In this document: one piece after another, positions 12,743 to 12,789 of the stretch
How positions within the stretch are numbered: the stretch's first letter is position 1
Layout of the letters: each line of letters opens with the position of its first letter
NCBI GenBank assembly: GCA_027415455.1
Contig: DAIBSV010000046.1
Location: 1 to 12,789, forward strand
DNA length: 12,789 nt
Direction of reading: 5' to 3'
Source: Nitrospirota bacterium
Lineage (GTDB): Bacteria; Nitrospirota_A; Leptospirillia; Leptospirillales; Leptospirillaceae
Translations under genes and position numbers: made by a program
Notes under the pieces: model-generated
The model's database searches: none
What the model was told of the DNA's origin: nothing
Seen by the model: only the letters and a program-made list of their open reading frames with translations

Positions 12743-12789
12743 AGAATGAAAATGGGGTATCCTTTTTCCTGTCGTTCTCGCCATACGTC

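Larger units (their letters stand above)
12501..12789. other. Gene-free leader/intergenic region upstream of the aldehyde dehydrogenase
   Basis: No convincing gene in 289 bases. Open frames here are extensions of shadows of the aldehyde dehydrogenase. An ATG at 12746 on the + strand is open to the window end (14 codons) but lacks a ribosome binding site; it could be the start of a gene cut by the window. The region holds the inverted repeat at 12536-12581 and two hairpins listed separately. No clear -35/-10 pair for the dehydrogenase was found; TATGCT near 12584-12579 on the - strand is only a poor -10. Confidence 0.6.

Noticed and set aside
1..12789. CRISPR, tRNA, rRNA, IS element, toxin-antitoxin or phage-defence genes
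   Set aside because: No regularly spaced repeats, no tRNA cloverleaf, no transposase or known defence protein was seen on either strand by eye.

Overview
The window is a gene-dense, GC-rich stretch of a bacterial chromosome, mostly conserved housekeeping genes on the + strand. It encodes an export signal peptide, an HtrA periplasmic protease and a predicted outer-membrane barrel, so it comes from a Gram-negative (diderm) bacterium. Gene content and protein style remind me of Leptospirillum-like Nitrospirota, acidophilic iron oxidisers. That assignment is by impression only and was not checked against any database. No tRNA, rRNA, CRISPR array, IS element or phage gene was seen.

Layout. (1) 6-4180, + strand: a stand-alone response-regulator receiver, an HtrA/DegP-family periplasmic protease, then the Holliday-junction resolvasome genes ruvC-ruvA-ruvB. 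Two oddities sit here. The htrA/ruvC junction is a G/C-run palindromic segment that contains the htrA stop codon and may encode a ruvC N-terminal extension. ruvB is split by one extra G in a run of nine Gs. (2) 4202-4882, - strand: a small secreted, predicted outer-membrane beta-barrel protein, with a promoter-like sequence so close to the ATG that its mRNA could be leaderless. (3) 4944-5768, +: a membrane-anchored Clp-fold serine protease of the SDH/SppA-like type.

(4) 5802-9026, +: a perfect extended -10 promoter precedes a tightly packed set of four genes: an IsdG/HmoA-type haem-degrading monooxygenase, a PP-loop tRNA-thiolation-type enzyme with an NFACT-R-like C-terminal domain, a radical SAM enzyme of the TYW1-like COG0731 type, and a histone-deacetylase-fold zinc hydrolase. 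They overlap by 8, 25 and 4 bases. Two look like Fe-S-dependent RNA-modification enzymes and one would release iron from haem, so the cluster is the best candidate here for an undescribed functional unit. (5) 9089-9933, +: two unrecognised small genes overlapping by 4 bases, the second with a CxxC...CxxC zinc-ribbon pattern.

(6) 9970-11013, +: class I fructose-1,6-bisphosphatase, starting at TTG behind a perfect ribosome binding site. Its stop codon overlaps that of (7), a convergent - strand aldehyde dehydrogenase (11010-12500). (8) 12501-12789: no convincing gene. It holds a 10-base inverted repeat just upstream of the aldehyde dehydrogenase and two strong hairpins of unknown role.
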